A stretch of DNA of 64,000 nt from Halopseudomonas salegens (GCF_900105655.1 NZ_LT629787.1:1798001-1862000); one strand, 5' to 3'. Positions 16,943 to 26,523 are shown, counted from the stretch's first letter. Numbers and translations are program-made. The notes: generated by a model from the sequence alone, not told the origin.

Positions 16943-17490
16943 GGGAACGCCGAGTTGCACTCGGCAAAGCAGCCCAAAGGGCTGCCCCAAAAACCACCCA
17001 ACCCAGCAACGCCCCACACCACCACCCAAACACAACTTGGCGCTCCCAAGCACCAAACCCATCCCCGGGAACGCCGAGTTGCACTCGGCAAGCAGCCCAA
17101 CGGGCTGCCTCAAAAACCACCCAACCCAGCAACGCCCCACACCACCTCCCAAACACAACTTGGCGCTCCCAAACACCAAACCCGCCCCTGGGAACGCCGA
17201 GTTGCACTCGGCAAGCAGCCCAAAGGGCTGCCCCAAAAACCACCCACCCCAGCAACGCCCCACACCACCACCCAAACATAACTTGGCGCTCCCAAACACC
17301 AAACCCGCCCCCTGGGAACGCCGAGTTGCACTCGGCAAGCAGCCCAAAGGGCTGCCCCAAAAACCACCCAACCCAGCAGCGCTCCGCACTGCCAGCCAAG
17401 TACAACTTGGCGCTCCCAAACACCAAACCCACCCCCGGGAACGCCGAGTTGCACTCGGCAAGCAGCCCAAAGGGCTGCCCCAAAAACCAC
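16943..17490. repeat. REP/BIME array B (five tandem units, about 123.5-bp period)
   Basis: The forward palindrome GCCGAGTTGCACTCGGC starts at 16949, 17073, 17196, 17320 and 17443, intervals of 124, 123, 124 and 123 bp. Each is followed by GCAGCCC-(A/C)A(A/C)-GGGCTGC and, about 80 bp on, by an inverted derivative ending TTGGCGCTCCC. In the last unit (17370-17420) the inverted half is still complete, with the stem changed to CCAAGT/ACTTGG. Reading frames through the array are repeat translations. Confidence 0.9.
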
Positions 17491-17566
17491 CCATCTCCCT
17501 TCAGCTCCCCCCACAAGCAAGGTACACTGCCTCAACACGCTCACACAGAGCACCGTCAATACCGCC

Positions 17567-17607
17567 GTTCTCAGGAAAATAACGCCAAATCCTGTGGCGG
17601 TAGCGTG
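17567..17607 (+). promoter_or_regulatory. JUMPstart-like leader with perfect ops element
   Basis: GGCGGTAGCGTG at 17596-17607 is identical to the ops consensus. It is preceded by GTTCTCAGGAAA and AATCCTGT, the same pattern as the copy at 8128-8166. It lies 54-65 nt before wecB, marking the O-antigen-type operon as an RfaH target. A weak -10-like TACACT sits at 17523-17528. Confidence 0.9.
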
Positions 17608-17660
17608 TCGGAAAACCTTGCAACACCCAGCCTCAGGACGCCACCGGCATGCCGCCCATC

Positions 17661-18791
17661 ATGAAAACCCTGACCATCTTCGGCACCCGCCCCGAGGCCA
17701 TAAAAATGGCCCCACTCGCCCTGCAACTGGCTGCCGATGAACGCTTCAATGCCCAGGTATGCGTCACCGGCCAACACCGTGAAATGCTCGACCAGGTCCT
17801 TGACCTCTTCGACCAGCAACCCGACTACGACCTGAACATCATGAAAGCAGGCCAGGACCTGACCGACGTCACCTGCGCCATCCTGCAAGGCCTCAAGCCC
17901 GTACTGGCTGAAGCCAAACCGGATATCGTCCTGGTCCACGGCGACACCGCCACCACCCTGGCTGCCAGCCTCGCCGCCTACTACCAGCAAATACCCGTCG
18001 CCCACGTCGAAGCCGGCCTGCGCACAGGCAACCTCTACTCCCCCTGGCCGGAAGAAGGCAACCGCACCCTCACCGGCGTACTGACCGCCCTGCACTTCGC
18101 CCCCACCCCAGGTTCACAACACAACCTGCTGCGCGAAGGCATTCCAGCAGAACGCATTCACGTCACCGGCAACACAGTGATCGACGCCCTGCTCGACGTG
18201 GTTGCCAAACTGGACAACAACCCGACGCTACAAACACAGCTAGCCGAACAGTTCAGCATGCTCGACCCGGCCAGAAAACTCATCCTGGTGACCGGTCACC
18301 GCCGGGAAAGCTTTGGTGGAGGCTTCGAGCGCATCTGTCAGGCGCTGGCTAACACCGCCAGCCGACACCCGGACATACAAATTCTGTACCCCGTGCACCT
18401 CAACCCCAACGTGCGCGAACCGGTCAATCGCCTGCTCAGAGACCAGCCAAACATCCATCTGATCGAACCGCAGGACTACCTGCCCTTCGTCTACCTGATG
18501 AACCGCGCCCATATCATCCTGACGGACTCCGGCGGCATCCAGGAAGAAGCGCCCTCCCTCGGCAAGCCAGTACTGGTCATGCGCGACACCACCGAGCGCC
18601 CGGAAGCCGTCGACGCGGGCACCGTCAAACTGGTCGGCACCGATGCAACCAGCATCTGCCAACAGCTCGACCTGCTGCTACAGGACAAAAACGCCTACGC
18701 CGCCATGGCCATGGCCCACAACCCCTATGGTGATGGCCAGGCCTGCAGCCGAATCCGTCAGCACTTGCTGGACTGGGCCGGTGCCCGCTAA
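17661..18791 (+). CDS. wecB: UDP-N-acetylglucosamine 2-epimerase (non-hydrolysing)
   Basis: 376 residues of the WecB family, interconverting UDP-GlcNAc and UDP-ManNAc. It begins [20 protein letters not shown]; other signatures are [52 protein letters not shown] and [22 protein letters not shown]. An in-frame ATG 12 bp upstream (17649) is also possible, but the family N-terminus fits 17661. It is the first gene after the ops element. The gene that would use its product, wecC, is only a fragment directly downstream. Confidence 0.93.
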   Translation: MKTLTIFGTRPEAIKMAPLALQLAADERFNAQVCVTGQHREMLDQVLDLFDQQPDYDLNIMKAGQDLTDVTCAILQGLKPVLAEAKPDIVLVHGDTATTLAASLAAYYQQIPVAHVEAGLRTGNLYSPWPEEGNRTLTGVLTALHFAPTPGSQHNLLREGIPAERIHVTGNTVIDALLDVVAKLDNNPTLQTQLAEQFSMLDPARKLILVTGHRRESFGGGFERICQALANTASRHPDIQILYPVHLNPNVREPVNRLLRDQPNIHLIEPQDYLPFVYLMNRAHIILTDSGGIQEEAPSLGKPVLVMRDTTERPEAVDAGTVKLVGTDATSICQQLDLLLQDKNAYAAMAMAHNPYGDGQACSRIRQHLLDWAGAR

Positions 18792-18812
18792 ATGATGCAA
18801 CAGAGAAAGCAC

Positions 18813-18956
18813 ATGACCTTCAACACCATCTCCATGATCGGCCTGGGTTATATCGGCCTGCCCACCGCCGCCGCCTTTGCCTCACGCAAAATCAAGGTCA
18901 TCAGTGAAAAAATCAACCAGCATCAGCATCACAACCAAAGAGCCAATTCACCATGA
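18813..18956 (+). pseudogene. wecC: Truncated wecC (UDP-ManNAc dehydrogenase) fragment
   Basis: A 47-codon frame starting MTFNTISMIGLGYIGLPTAA matches the N-terminal NAD-binding strand and helix of WecC (about 420 residues normally). Similarity continues to roughly residue 36 (AFASRKIKVI, then EKINQH in place of the usual VDINQH) and then runs into unrelated sequence and a TGA that overlaps the ATG of the next gene. The bulk of wecC has therefore been lost by recombination, leaving the joint between wecB and ugd. Confidence 0.85.
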
Positions 18957-20119
18957 AAATCGCCGTCGCCGGTACTGGTTACGTCGGCCTCTCCAACGCC
19001 GTACTCCTTGCCCAGCACAACGAGGTTGTTGCGCTCGATATTTTGCAAAGCAAGGTCGCACTCATCAACAACGGGCAATCCCCTGTCGTAGATGCAGATA
19101 TAGAAGACTTCCTGCGTATCAAAGACCTCAATCTCACCGCCACGACTGACAAGTATCAGGCCTACGAGAGCGCAGAGTTCATTATCATCGCAACACCGAC
19201 TGACTACGATCCGGATACAAACTACTTCAACACCACAAGCGTTGAAGCCGTAATCAATGACGCAATGGCAATCAACCCTGATGCCACCCTGGTGATCAAA
19301 TCGACCGTTCCCGTCGGTTACACAAAAAACCTGCGCAAAGAAACCGGTAACCAAAACATCATTTTTTCACCCGAGTTTTTACGCGAAGGCAAAGCCCTGT
19401 ATGACAACCTCCACCCTTCTCGCATCGTAGTCGGCGACCAAAGCGAGCGAGCACAAAAATTCGCAAAGCTGCTCAAGCAAGGCGCAATCAAGCAGGATGT
19501 AGAAGTACTGCTGACCAACAGCACGGAAGCCGAGGCAATCAAGCTCTTCGCGAACACCTACCTGGCCATGCGTGTCGCCTATTTCAACGAACTGGATACC
19601 TTCGCCGAAAGCCACGGTCTGAATAGCCGTGAAATCATCGAAGGCGTATGCCTTGATCCTCGTATCGGCAATTACTACAACAACCCCAGCTTTGGATACG
19701 GTGGCTACTGCCTGCCAAAAGACACCAAGCAGCTGCTGGCCAACTACCAGGAAGTACCCAGCAACATCATCAAAGCGATTGTCGATGCCAACACTACACG
19801 TAAAGATTTTATCGCCAATGCCATCATTCAGCGTAATCCAAAGGTTGTCGGCATATATCGCCTGGTAATGAAAGCTGGCTCAGACAATTTCCGCACGTCC
19901 GCGATCCAGGGTGTAATGAAGCGTATCAAAGCCAAAGGCATCGAGATCGTCATATACGAGCCGAGCTTAAAGGAAAAGACATTCTATAATTCGAGAGTTA
20001 TCAATGAGTTGGGTGAATTCAAACAAGCCAGCTGCGTCATAATTGCCAACCGACAAAGTGACGAGCTGGAAGATGTAAAAGATCGGGTCTATACACGAGA
20101 TCTGTTTGGTAGTGACTAG
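18953..20119 (+). CDS. ugd: UDP-glucose 6-dehydrogenase (copy 1)
   Basis: 388 residues, the length of the E. coli-type Ugd. NAD-binding [19 protein letters not shown], the IATPTDYDP segment, [25 protein letters not shown], the active-site Cys in [15 protein letters not shown], and a C-terminal UDP-binding domain. It oxidises UDP-glucose to UDP-glucuronate. Its start overlaps the stop of the wecC fragment (ATGA), so it is translated where WecC once continued. A second ugd of equal length lies at 62151. This copy is more AT-rich than copy 2. Confidence 0.93.
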   Translation: MKIAVAGTGYVGLSNAVLLAQHNEVVALDILQSKVALINNGQSPVVDADIEDFLRIKDLNLTATTDKYQAYESAEFIIIATPTDYDPDTNYFNTTSVEAVINDAMAINPDATLVIKSTVPVGYTKNLRKETGNQNIIFSPEFLREGKALYDNLHPSRIVVGDQSERAQKFAKLLKQGAIKQDVEVLLTNSTEAEAIKLFANTYLAMRVAYFNELDTFAESHGLNSREIIEGVCLDPRIGNYYNNPSFGYGGYCLPKDTKQLLANYQEVPSNIIKAIVDANTTRKDFIANAIIQRNPKVVGIYRLVMKAGSDNFRTSAIQGVMKRIKAKGIEIVIYEPSLKEKTFYNSRVINELGEFKQASCVIIANRQSDELEDVKDRVYTRDLFGSD

Positions 20120-20374
20120 CTCATCAAATGCCCCAGAATATAGACTCTATCCCTACCAGGAAGGGGCTGAGTCAATTTTTCCAAGACCAGTTCCAGCAGC
20201 ACCTTGAACACCACTAAACAAGAAAAACCCAGTAATAAGGGCGAGATGGTGCTCACAGATATAAACTAGGCATACTTGAACGGGCAACCTGAACAATGAG
20301 TTGCTTGGTTGCTGATTCGCCTGGCTGGATACGGGTACCAACGTAAGCCAAATGGATATACTGGAAGGAAAACA
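20120..20374. other. Gap within O-antigen cluster without a recognised gene
   Basis: 255 bp between ugd and the aminotransferase gene. No ORF with family features, no strong promoter and no palindrome array is visible. It marks the change from GC-rich to AT-rich sequence and may be a recombination scar. Confidence 0.5.
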
Positions 20375-21484
20375 ATGATTCCCGTAACCAAGCCGTACCT
20401 CCCAAACCGAAACAAGCTCAACGAATATATTGATAGTATCTACGAATGCCACTGGCTTACTAACAACGGTCCGCTGGTTCAAGAATTAAGTCGCCGCTTG
20501 GAAGAATATTTGGGCGTCAAGAATCTCCTGCTTGTCTCCAATGGCACCTTGGCCCTCCAAATTGCCTACCGAGCACTCGGTATTAATGAGCCGGTAAAAG
20601 GAAAACAGGCTGAAGCGATAACGACGCCATTTACCTTCATCGCGACAGCAAGCTCCTTAAAGTGGGATGGCATTCAACCCGTTTTTGCGGATATAGACCC
20701 GCAAACATGGTGCTTGGCTCCGGAGAATATTAAAGCCGCAATTACTCCTCAGACCCGTGCCATAGTCCCGGTACACGTGTTTGGTAATGCTTGTGATGTG
20801 GAAGCCATTGATACTGTTGCCCAAAAACACAAGCTTAAAGTCATATACGACGCCTCCCATGCCTTCGGCGTAAACTACAAGGGCAAAAGCCTGCTAGAAC
20901 ACGGCGATGCCTCTACTCTAAGCTTCCATGCCACCAAACTGTTTCATACCGGTGAAGGTGGAGCAATTGTTTTCAAGCGCAAGGAAGACCTAGACCGAGC
21001 AAAAAAAATGATTAACTTTGGAATCACCGGGCCGGAGACCATAGAAGAGTTAGGAATCAACGCCAAAATGAATGAATTGCAAGCAGCAATGGGGTTGTGC
21101 GTTCTAGACGAGATGGAAGGCAATATGAATGCCAGGGCTGAAATTTGGGCAAACTACGAAAGAAAATTAGCAGGTTCAGTACAGTTTCAAAAGATAAGTG
21201 AAAACATCTCATATAACTCAGCATACTTTCCAGTAGTGCTCGATACTGAGCAGAAAGCCATCGAGATAGAAAAAAAATTGAAAGAGATAGGGGTTTGGGC
21301 ACGCCGGTATTTCTACCCATCACTAGAGACTGTCAGGTTTTTAAATGGGCAAAACCAGCAGCCCGTTTCACATGACATAGCCAGCCGTATTTTATGTCTA
21401 CCAATTTACTGTACTTTAGCCATTTCTGACCAAGATAAAATCTCAAAAATCGTGAAAGAACAATCCGTCAAGACCTCAGAATGA
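20375..21484 (+). CDS. DegT/DnrJ/EryC1 family sugar aminotransferase
   Basis: 369 residues, PLP-dependent, class of VioA/WecE enzymes that transaminate dTDP-4-keto-6-deoxy-hexoses. It starts MIPVTKPYLPNRNKLNEYID after a GGAAGGAA ribosome site. Key regions are LLLVSNGTLALQIAYRALGI (PLP phosphate), DASHAFGVNYKGKSLLEHGD, and the Schiff-base Lys in SFHATKLFHTGEGGAIVFK. With the acetyltransferase and WecF-like gene that follow and rmlA at 32586, a 4-amino-4,6-dideoxyhexose (viosamine or Fuc4N) is likely. No rmlB is present in the window. The exact sugar is undecided. Confidence 0.88.
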   Translation: MIPVTKPYLPNRNKLNEYIDSIYECHWLTNNGPLVQELSRRLEEYLGVKNLLLVSNGTLALQIAYRALGINEPVKGKQAEAITTPFTFIATASSLKWDGIQPVFADIDPQTWCLAPENIKAAITPQTRAIVPVHVFGNACDVEAIDTVAQKHKLKVIYDASHAFGVNYKGKSLLEHGDASTLSFHATKLFHTGEGGAIVFKRKEDLDRAKKMINFGITGPETIEELGINAKMNELQAAMGLCVLDEMEGNMNARAEIWANYERKLAGSVQFQKISENISYNSAYFPVVLDTEQKAIEIEKKLKEIGVWARRYFYPSLETVRFLNGQNQQPVSHDIASRILCLPIYCTLAISDQDKISKIVKEQSVKTSE

Positions 21485-21510
21485 GGCCAAGTTCAGGAGC
21501 GCATGAGCAT

Positions 21511-22161
21511 ATGAAAACAATTGGAGTGATAGGTGCTGGAGGATTTGGTCGTGAAGTCATGCCGCTAGTTAGAAAAATGATGAATGATCAAGAAGAGAAG
21601 GATTTTGTTTTCATTGTTGAAGATGAGTATGACACTGGAACCCAAACAATAAATGAATACAACGTTATAAAATTAAGTGATTTTCTCAAAATTAAAGGTG
21701 AGAAATATTACTGCATCGCAATTGGAGATTCAAAAATAAGAGAGAGGATCTCTACAAAAATTCCAGAAAACATGGCGACTCCTATCTCAGTTTTCTCAGA
21801 AACTCACATATCATTAGATCAGAACATGATTGGACCTGGCGCCATATTTTCCAACTTCACTCATGTAACATCAAATGCAAAGATCGGCAAGCACTTTCAT
21901 TGCAACATATATTCATATGTGGCACATGACGTTGTAATAGGAGATTATGTAACTTTCGGGCCAGGGGTAAAGTGCAATGGTCATGTAGTCGTGGAAGATC
22001 ATGTTTATATTGGCACCGGTGCAATCATAAAGGATGGAACACATAGTCCAATCACTATTGGTCAGGGGGCGATTATTGGGATGGGCGCCGTCGTAACCAA
22101 AAGCGTAGCTCCAGGCGAAATAGTTGTAGGGAACCCTGCAAGGCCAATTAAAAAAAATTAA
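21511..22161 (+). CDS. NeuD/PglD-type hexapeptide-repeat sugar acetyltransferase
   Basis: 216 residues: an N-terminal PglD domain (MKTIGVIGAGGFGREVMPLV) followed by a left-handed beta-helix of hexapeptide repeats (IGKHFHCNIYSYVAHDVVIG, VYIGTGAIIKDG, IGQGAIIGMGAVVTKSVAPG). Such enzymes N-acetylate the 4-amino group of UDP- or dTDP-amino sugars (PglD, VioB). It directly follows the aminotransferase, whose stop is at 21484, supporting a two-step pathway. Start chosen at 21511 because residue 1 then opens the Rossmann strand. Confidence 0.88.
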   Translation: MKTIGVIGAGGFGREVMPLVRKMMNDQEEKDFVFIVEDEYDTGTQTINEYNVIKLSDFLKIKGEKYYCIAIGDSKIRERISTKIPENMATPISVFSETHISLDQNMIGPGAIFSNFTHVTSNAKIGKHFHCNIYSYVAHDVVIGDYVTFGPGVKCNGHVVVEDHVYIGTGAIIKDGTHSPITIGQGAIIGMGAVVTKSVAPGEIVVGNPARPIKKN

Positions 22162-22191
22162 GCCGGCTTTAACTAGACTGTTTAGATTGTT

Positions 22192-23376
22192 ATGAAAATC
22201 CTACATATTGCAACGGACGATAAATTCATAGAGCAGGCCATCCCTGTATTTGAAAGTGTATTTCCGGGCAAGAACGACGTGATAATTTTCACCAAAACAA
22301 CGCCGCTTCAATACGTTAAGCTTCAGACTGCAAAAGTAGTATTAAAAAACAAATTATTCTTTACAAGGGCCGCTGTAGATAGAGAAATCTACAACAGATA
22401 TGAAATAATAGTTTTTCATTCATTCTCACACTTAACATATCCAGAAATATTCAACATACCCATAAACAAGGCGACAATATGGCTTGGATGGGGGTATGAC
22501 TACTACGAGGATACGCTCGGGAAAGATACATTACTGCTTGAGAAAACGCTTAATCTTTCAAAAAGGCTCGAACCAACAACACCCATATATGTCATCAAGA
22601 AAATAATTAAGAAATCAGCTGTGTTCTTGGGTGTTATCGCTTCAAAGAAAAAAGCCATTGAGCGCCTAACGATATTTGCGCCTGTCCTCCCATCTGAATT
22701 TGATATGGTCAAAAATTCCAAGAATTGGAAGCGATTTCCTGACCATGCCATTTGGAATTATGGAACCATAGAGGATAATTTGATAAAAGGCTTTGAAACT
22801 GAGAGCGTGAGCGGAAATTCCATTCTTGTAGGAAATAGTGCGTCCTTAGAGTGCAACCACGCTGAAGCCTTCGACATATTGAAAAGCATAGGGATAAGTG
22901 ACCGAAAAGTTGTTGTCCCCTTAAGCTACGGCCAATTGGAATACAGCAAACTGATATCGACCCTTGGCAAGGACTACTTCGGCGAAAACTGTGAATCTTT
23001 AAATACGTTCATGCCTATTGAAGATTACGTCAAGACCATAAGGAAATGCGGCTACGTAATAATGAATCATAAGCGTCAGCAAGCGGTTGGAAATATCGTG
23101 ATCATGCTTTACCTGGGAGCCCGAGTATTTGTCCGCACTGAAAACCCAGTGTTCCGTTTTTTTAATAGCTTGGGTATTCAGCTATCCACGATGGAAGAGC
23201 TGGAAAACAATCATGACCTTATTAACACCCCCCTCTCCAGAGCTGAGCGAGCCTGGAATAGAAAAACTGTCAGCAATTACTGGTCGCGAGAAAAAGCATT
23301 TAGAAGAACCGAGCAACTCATCAACAATGCGTTTTCTCTAAGCCAGCAATACAACACAGATTCAAAAAAGCATTAA
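22192..23376 (+). CDS. WecF-like (GT56) 4-acetamido-4,6-dideoxyhexose transferase
   Basis: 394 residues. The C-terminal half matches the WecF/Glyco_transf_56 pattern: ILVGNSASLECNHAEAFDIL, RKVVVPLSYGQLEY, FMPIEDYVKTIRKCGYVIMN, HKRQQAVGNIVIMLYLGARV. In enteric bacteria WecF adds dTDP-Fuc4NAc to lipid II of enterobacterial common antigen at the inner membrane. The aminotransferase-acetyltransferase pair upstream could supply that donor. Strongly AT-rich, unlike wecB. Assignment rests on recalled motif similarity. Confidence 0.75.
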   Translation: MKILHIATDDKFIEQAIPVFESVFPGKNDVIIFTKTTPLQYVKLQTAKVVLKNKLFFTRAAVDREIYNRYEIIVFHSFSHLTYPEIFNIPINKATIWLGWGYDYYEDTLGKDTLLLEKTLNLSKRLEPTTPIYVIKKIIKKSAVFLGVIASKKKAIERLTIFAPVLPSEFDMVKNSKNWKRFPDHAIWNYGTIEDNLIKGFETESVSGNSILVGNSASLECNHAEAFDILKSIGISDRKVVVPLSYGQLEYSKLISTLGKDYFGENCESLNTFMPIEDYVKTIRKCGYVIMNHKRQQAVGNIVIMLYLGARVFVRTENPVFRFFNSLGIQLSTMEELENNHDLINTPLSRAERAWNRKTVSNYWSREKAFRRTEQLINNAFSLSQQYNTDSKKH

Positions 23377-23399
23377 CGACTTGACGGTCGAGAAAATAA

Positions 23400-24092
23400 A
23401 TGAAAATAAGCAAGAATCATCACAACAGAAAACTCCATAATTGGTTGGCATATGATATTGGAGATCAGTTCTTAATAAAATATGTAGACCGATATAATGG
23501 AACACTCTACGACTTGGGCTGTGGCGAGTCACCGTACAAAGATTTTTTTCTGACTTATGCTGACCGCTATGTAGGGGTTGATTGGACAGGCAGCCTGCAC
23601 AACACGAAAGCTGACATTGCAGCTGATTTGAATAAACCTTTTCCCATTGAGTCTGACGTGGCAGACACCATCGTGTCACTTTCAGTCCTGGAACATCTTT
23701 GTGAACCACAAAATATGCTGGATGAAGCCTTCCGCATCCTGAAGCCAGGGGGCAATATTGTCCTTCAGGTGCCTTGGCAGTGGTGGATACACGAAGCTCC
23801 TTACGATTTTTTCCGTTATACACCTTACGGCTTGAAGTATATGCTCGAGAAAGCAGGATTCAGGGATATCTTGGTGGAAGCGCAATCAGGCTTTTTCTCT
23901 ATGTGGATCCTGAAAGCCAATTATTTCAGTAGACGATTGATAAAAGGGCCAAAGCCTCTTCGCTGGCTTATAGGGGCCATTTTGAGCGTGATATGGTTTG
24001 TGAATCAGAAAACAGCGCCACTACTCGACAAACTGGATCGCAATTGGGACCTGGAAACCAGTGGCTACTATGTAACCGCAAGGAAATCCTGA
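23400..24092 (+). CDS. SAM-dependent methyltransferase (class I)
   Basis: 230 residues. Motif I is LYDLGCGESPYKDFF, with VGVDWTGSLHNTK (motif II) and IVSLSVLEHLCEPQNMLDEA, LKPGGNIVLQVPWQWWIHEA. This is the Methyltransf_11/25 type often found in O-antigen clusters, where it may methylate a sugar or cap a chain. A C-terminal hydrophobic stretch (LRWLIGAILSVIWFV) suggests membrane association. Base composition is higher in GC than the flanking WecF-like gene. Substrate unknown. Confidence 0.8.
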   Translation: MKISKNHHNRKLHNWLAYDIGDQFLIKYVDRYNGTLYDLGCGESPYKDFFLTYADRYVGVDWTGSLHNTKADIAADLNKPFPIESDVADTIVSLSVLEHLCEPQNMLDEAFRILKPGGNIVLQVPWQWWIHEAPYDFFRYTPYGLKYMLEKAGFRDILVEAQSGFFSMWILKANYFSRRLIKGPKPLRWLIGAILSVIWFVNQKTAPLLDKLDRNWDLETSGYYVTARKS

Positions 24093-24093
24093 A

Positions 24094-25545
24094 ATGAGCT
24101 TGAAGGCTCAAGCGGTTAGCGGTGTTAAATGGACCGCTTGGTCAACCTTGCTTATCACTGCCTTTCAGTTTGCTCAGCTATCTATTCTAGCTCGCCTTCT
24201 GGACCCGGCCGATTTCGGCCTCATGGCGGTAATGATGGTGGTCATCGGATTCTCTCAGGCCTTCCAGGACATGGGAATCAGCAACGCCATTATTCAGCGG
24301 CAAAATATAACCCATACACAGCTGTCAAGCCTGTACTGGCTGAACATCGCGTCGGGGATTGTGCTTTGCCTGATTGTAATGGCGATCTCCCCTTTGGCAG
24401 CAGACTTCTTCGACGAACCCAGAATCTCCGGGCTGATGAAAACCCTTTCCGGTGTTTTTATTCTGGTCGCAATCGGCAATCAGTATCGAGTACTTTGCCA
24501 AAAGGCGCTGCAATTTCGCTATACGGAAACCATCGATATCATTGCAGCTGCAGGATCTCTTGTTGTAGCTGTTTACTTCGCTTTACAGGGAGCGGGTGTA
24601 TTGGCCCTTGTATACGCAATGCTGGCCCAGGCAGGCCTGGCAAGCGCCTTGTTTCTCTGGGTTGGCTTGCGCGAATATCACAGGCCGTCGCTTGTTTATC
24701 GGCACGCCGAACTGAAAGGGTTCTATGGATTTGGCCTGTACCAAATGGGTGATCGCTGTATCAACTACCTCGCTACCAACGCTGACAAATTGCTTATCGG
24801 GAAAATGGTGGGAATGAGTGCAGCCGGCTTTTACAACCTGGCATGGCAACTCATCATTTTTCCAGTCAGCAAGATCAACCCCATTGTTACCAAGGTTGCT
24901 TTCCCGGTCTATTCCAAGGTTCAGAATGACTTCACGGCTCTGAACCGATATTACACATTCAATGTGAAGGCATTGTCTTTGGTTACCTTGCCAATACTTG
25001 CCTTTCTGTTCTTCTTCTCGCATGACGTCGTTCGGATTGTATTTGGTACTGGATGGTCCGCTACCGCTGAATTGATTCCAGCCCTTGCGCTTGTAGGTAT
25101 GCTGCGGGCGCTGGGCAATCCCGGTGGGGCGATTGTGCTGGCCCTGGGAAGAGCGGATGTGGGCTTTTGGTGGAATGTTGTATGGTCTGTTTCTATCGTG
25201 ACCGCGCTCACCCTGGGGTTAATGATATCCCCCTCCGCACATACTGCAGTCAACATTTTAGTCGCTTTGTCCATCACGCTAGGAACGTTCTGGCATGTCA
25301 TAATTGCAAGAATATCCAAAGTTGACTACTGGCCAATAGCCAGACATTTTTTCACCTTATTTACAGTAGTAATGGCTATAGGCTGGGCGGGAGCTTCATT
25401 GGTTGAGGGAAACGAAATAAACAATCCCGTATTACGGCTCGTCAGTGGCGGACTTTTCTGCATATTGACGTATGTGGTGTATCTTTATCTTTTCGAAAAA
25501 GAGATATTTAAAATACTGAGAAATCAAACCAATAATGAACTATAA
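24094..25545 (+). CDS. wzx: Wzx/WzxC-like polysaccharide flippase
   Basis: 483 residues with twelve or more hydrophobic helices; MOP superfamily, Polysacc_synt_3/MviN-like. It starts MSLKAQAVSGVKWTAWSTLL, and has RLLDPADFGLMAVMMVVIGF and QDMGISNAIIQRQN, the WzxC-type N-terminal signature. It would flip the undecaprenyl-linked repeat unit to the periplasm. One base separates it from the methyltransferase stop. Composition is intermediate, and it may have a different origin from its AT-rich downstream neighbours. Confidence 0.9.
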   Translation: MSLKAQAVSGVKWTAWSTLLITAFQFAQLSILARLLDPADFGLMAVMMVVIGFSQAFQDMGISNAIIQRQNITHTQLSSLYWLNIASGIVLCLIVMAISPLAADFFDEPRISGLMKTLSGVFILVAIGNQYRVLCQKALQFRYTETIDIIAAAGSLVVAVYFALQGAGVLALVYAMLAQAGLASALFLWVGLREYHRPSLVYRHAELKGFYGFGLYQMGDRCINYLATNADKLLIGKMVGMSAAGFYNLAWQLIIFPVSKINPIVTKVAFPVYSKVQNDFTALNRYYTFNVKALSLVTLPILAFLFFFSHDVVRIVFGTGWSATAELIPALALVGMLRALGNPGGAIVLALGRADVGFWWNVVWSVSIVTALTLGLMISPSAHTAVNILVALSITLGTFWHVIIARISKVDYWPIARHFFTLFTVVMAIGWAGASLVEGNEINNPVLRLVSGGLFCILTYVVYLYLFEKEIFKILRNQTNNEL

Positions 25546-25557
25546 CTCTGTAAGCAT

Positions 25558-26523
25558 ATGATGATAGAGAAATGCTCAATTATAATACCGATATATAACA
25601 GCTCGCAATTCATTGAAGAATCATTGAATAGCATTGAAAAACAAACAGCAAATATTGAAGCAGAAGTTATTCTAATAGATGACAAATCAGACGATCTAGG
25701 TATCCTAAAAAATAAAACCGAAAATTTTAAAAGATTTCCAATACGGCTTATTGAAAAGAAAGTAAAAAGCAATGCTGCTACAAGCAGAAACCTTGGATTA
25801 AAACTATCAAGCTCTGATTATATATTTCTATTGGATAGCGACGATTTGTTTATGCCAGAACACATCGAACAAAGAATAGAAACACATAAAAGAACAAAGG
25901 CAGGCATTATATTTAGCGATTTTAACTTAGCAAGCAATCAAAAAATCAAGGATGAGAACATAAAGCGCAGCGAATTCATCCTGTCAGATATGCGTGAATA
26001 CTTATTTGGCAACAATCAAAGCGACTTCCGAACCTCAACCATTAGCATATGTAAGTATTTTTACAAAGAAACATTATTTGATGACAGACAAAATAAACAT
26101 CAAGACTGGGGGTTCGCCGCCAGGGCATCTGACAACAATGAAAAAATTTATTTCAGCTCATCTAAAACCATTATCATTAATGAACAAATAAATCCTCTCA
26201 GGATGAGCAACAAACAAAACTTAGCTGCAACTGATTACTTTATTGAACAGTACCTGTCAGATAAAAAACATGTTGTGAATTTTTGCAAAAGGCATATTGG
26301 CAATGCTATAAGAAACCAAGACACCAACGCGACAGCTTATTACCGAAAAAAACTACTGCCATATTTGAAAGAAACACCAATAAAACTCAAAAATTTTAAC
26401 ATTCATTTCTTGCTGCTTTTTTCACCCAGCCTAATAAGCAGAACACTACTACGTATAATTGATATATTTAAACTTTGGAAATCTCGAACTTTTTTAAACA
26501 GTAAAGCTTGGAAAAAGCAATGA
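25558..26523 (+). CDS. Family 2 glycosyltransferase
   Basis: 321 residues, GT-A fold. N-terminus KCSIIIPIYNSSQFIEESLN, then VILIDDKSDD, NAATSRNLGLKLSSSDYIFL and the DXD-like LLDSDDLFMPEHIE. A later WGFAARASDNNEKIYFS region follows. It adds a sugar to the O-unit; donor unknown. Very AT-rich. Its stop overlaps the next start (ATGA at 26520). Confidence 0.88.
   Translation: MMIEKCSIIIPIYNSSQFIEESLNSIEKQTANIEAEVILIDDKSDDLGILKNKTENFKRFPIRLIEKKVKSNAATSRNLGLKLSSSDYIFLLDSDDLFMPEHIEQRIETHKRTKAGIIFSDFNLASNQKIKDENIKRSEFILSDMREYLFGNNQSDFRTSTISICKYFYKETLFDDRQNKHQDWGFAARASDNNEKIYFSSSKTIIINEQINPLRMSNKQNLAATDYFIEQYLSDKKHVVNFCKRHIGNAIRNQDTNATAYYRKKLLPYLKETPIKLKNFNIHFLLLFSPSLISRTLLRIIDIFKLWKSRTFLNSKAWKKQ

Noticed and set aside
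16943..17490. CRISPR-like regular spacing
   Set aside because: Repeats are palindromic and the intervening sequence is conserved between units instead of unique; no cas genes are present.
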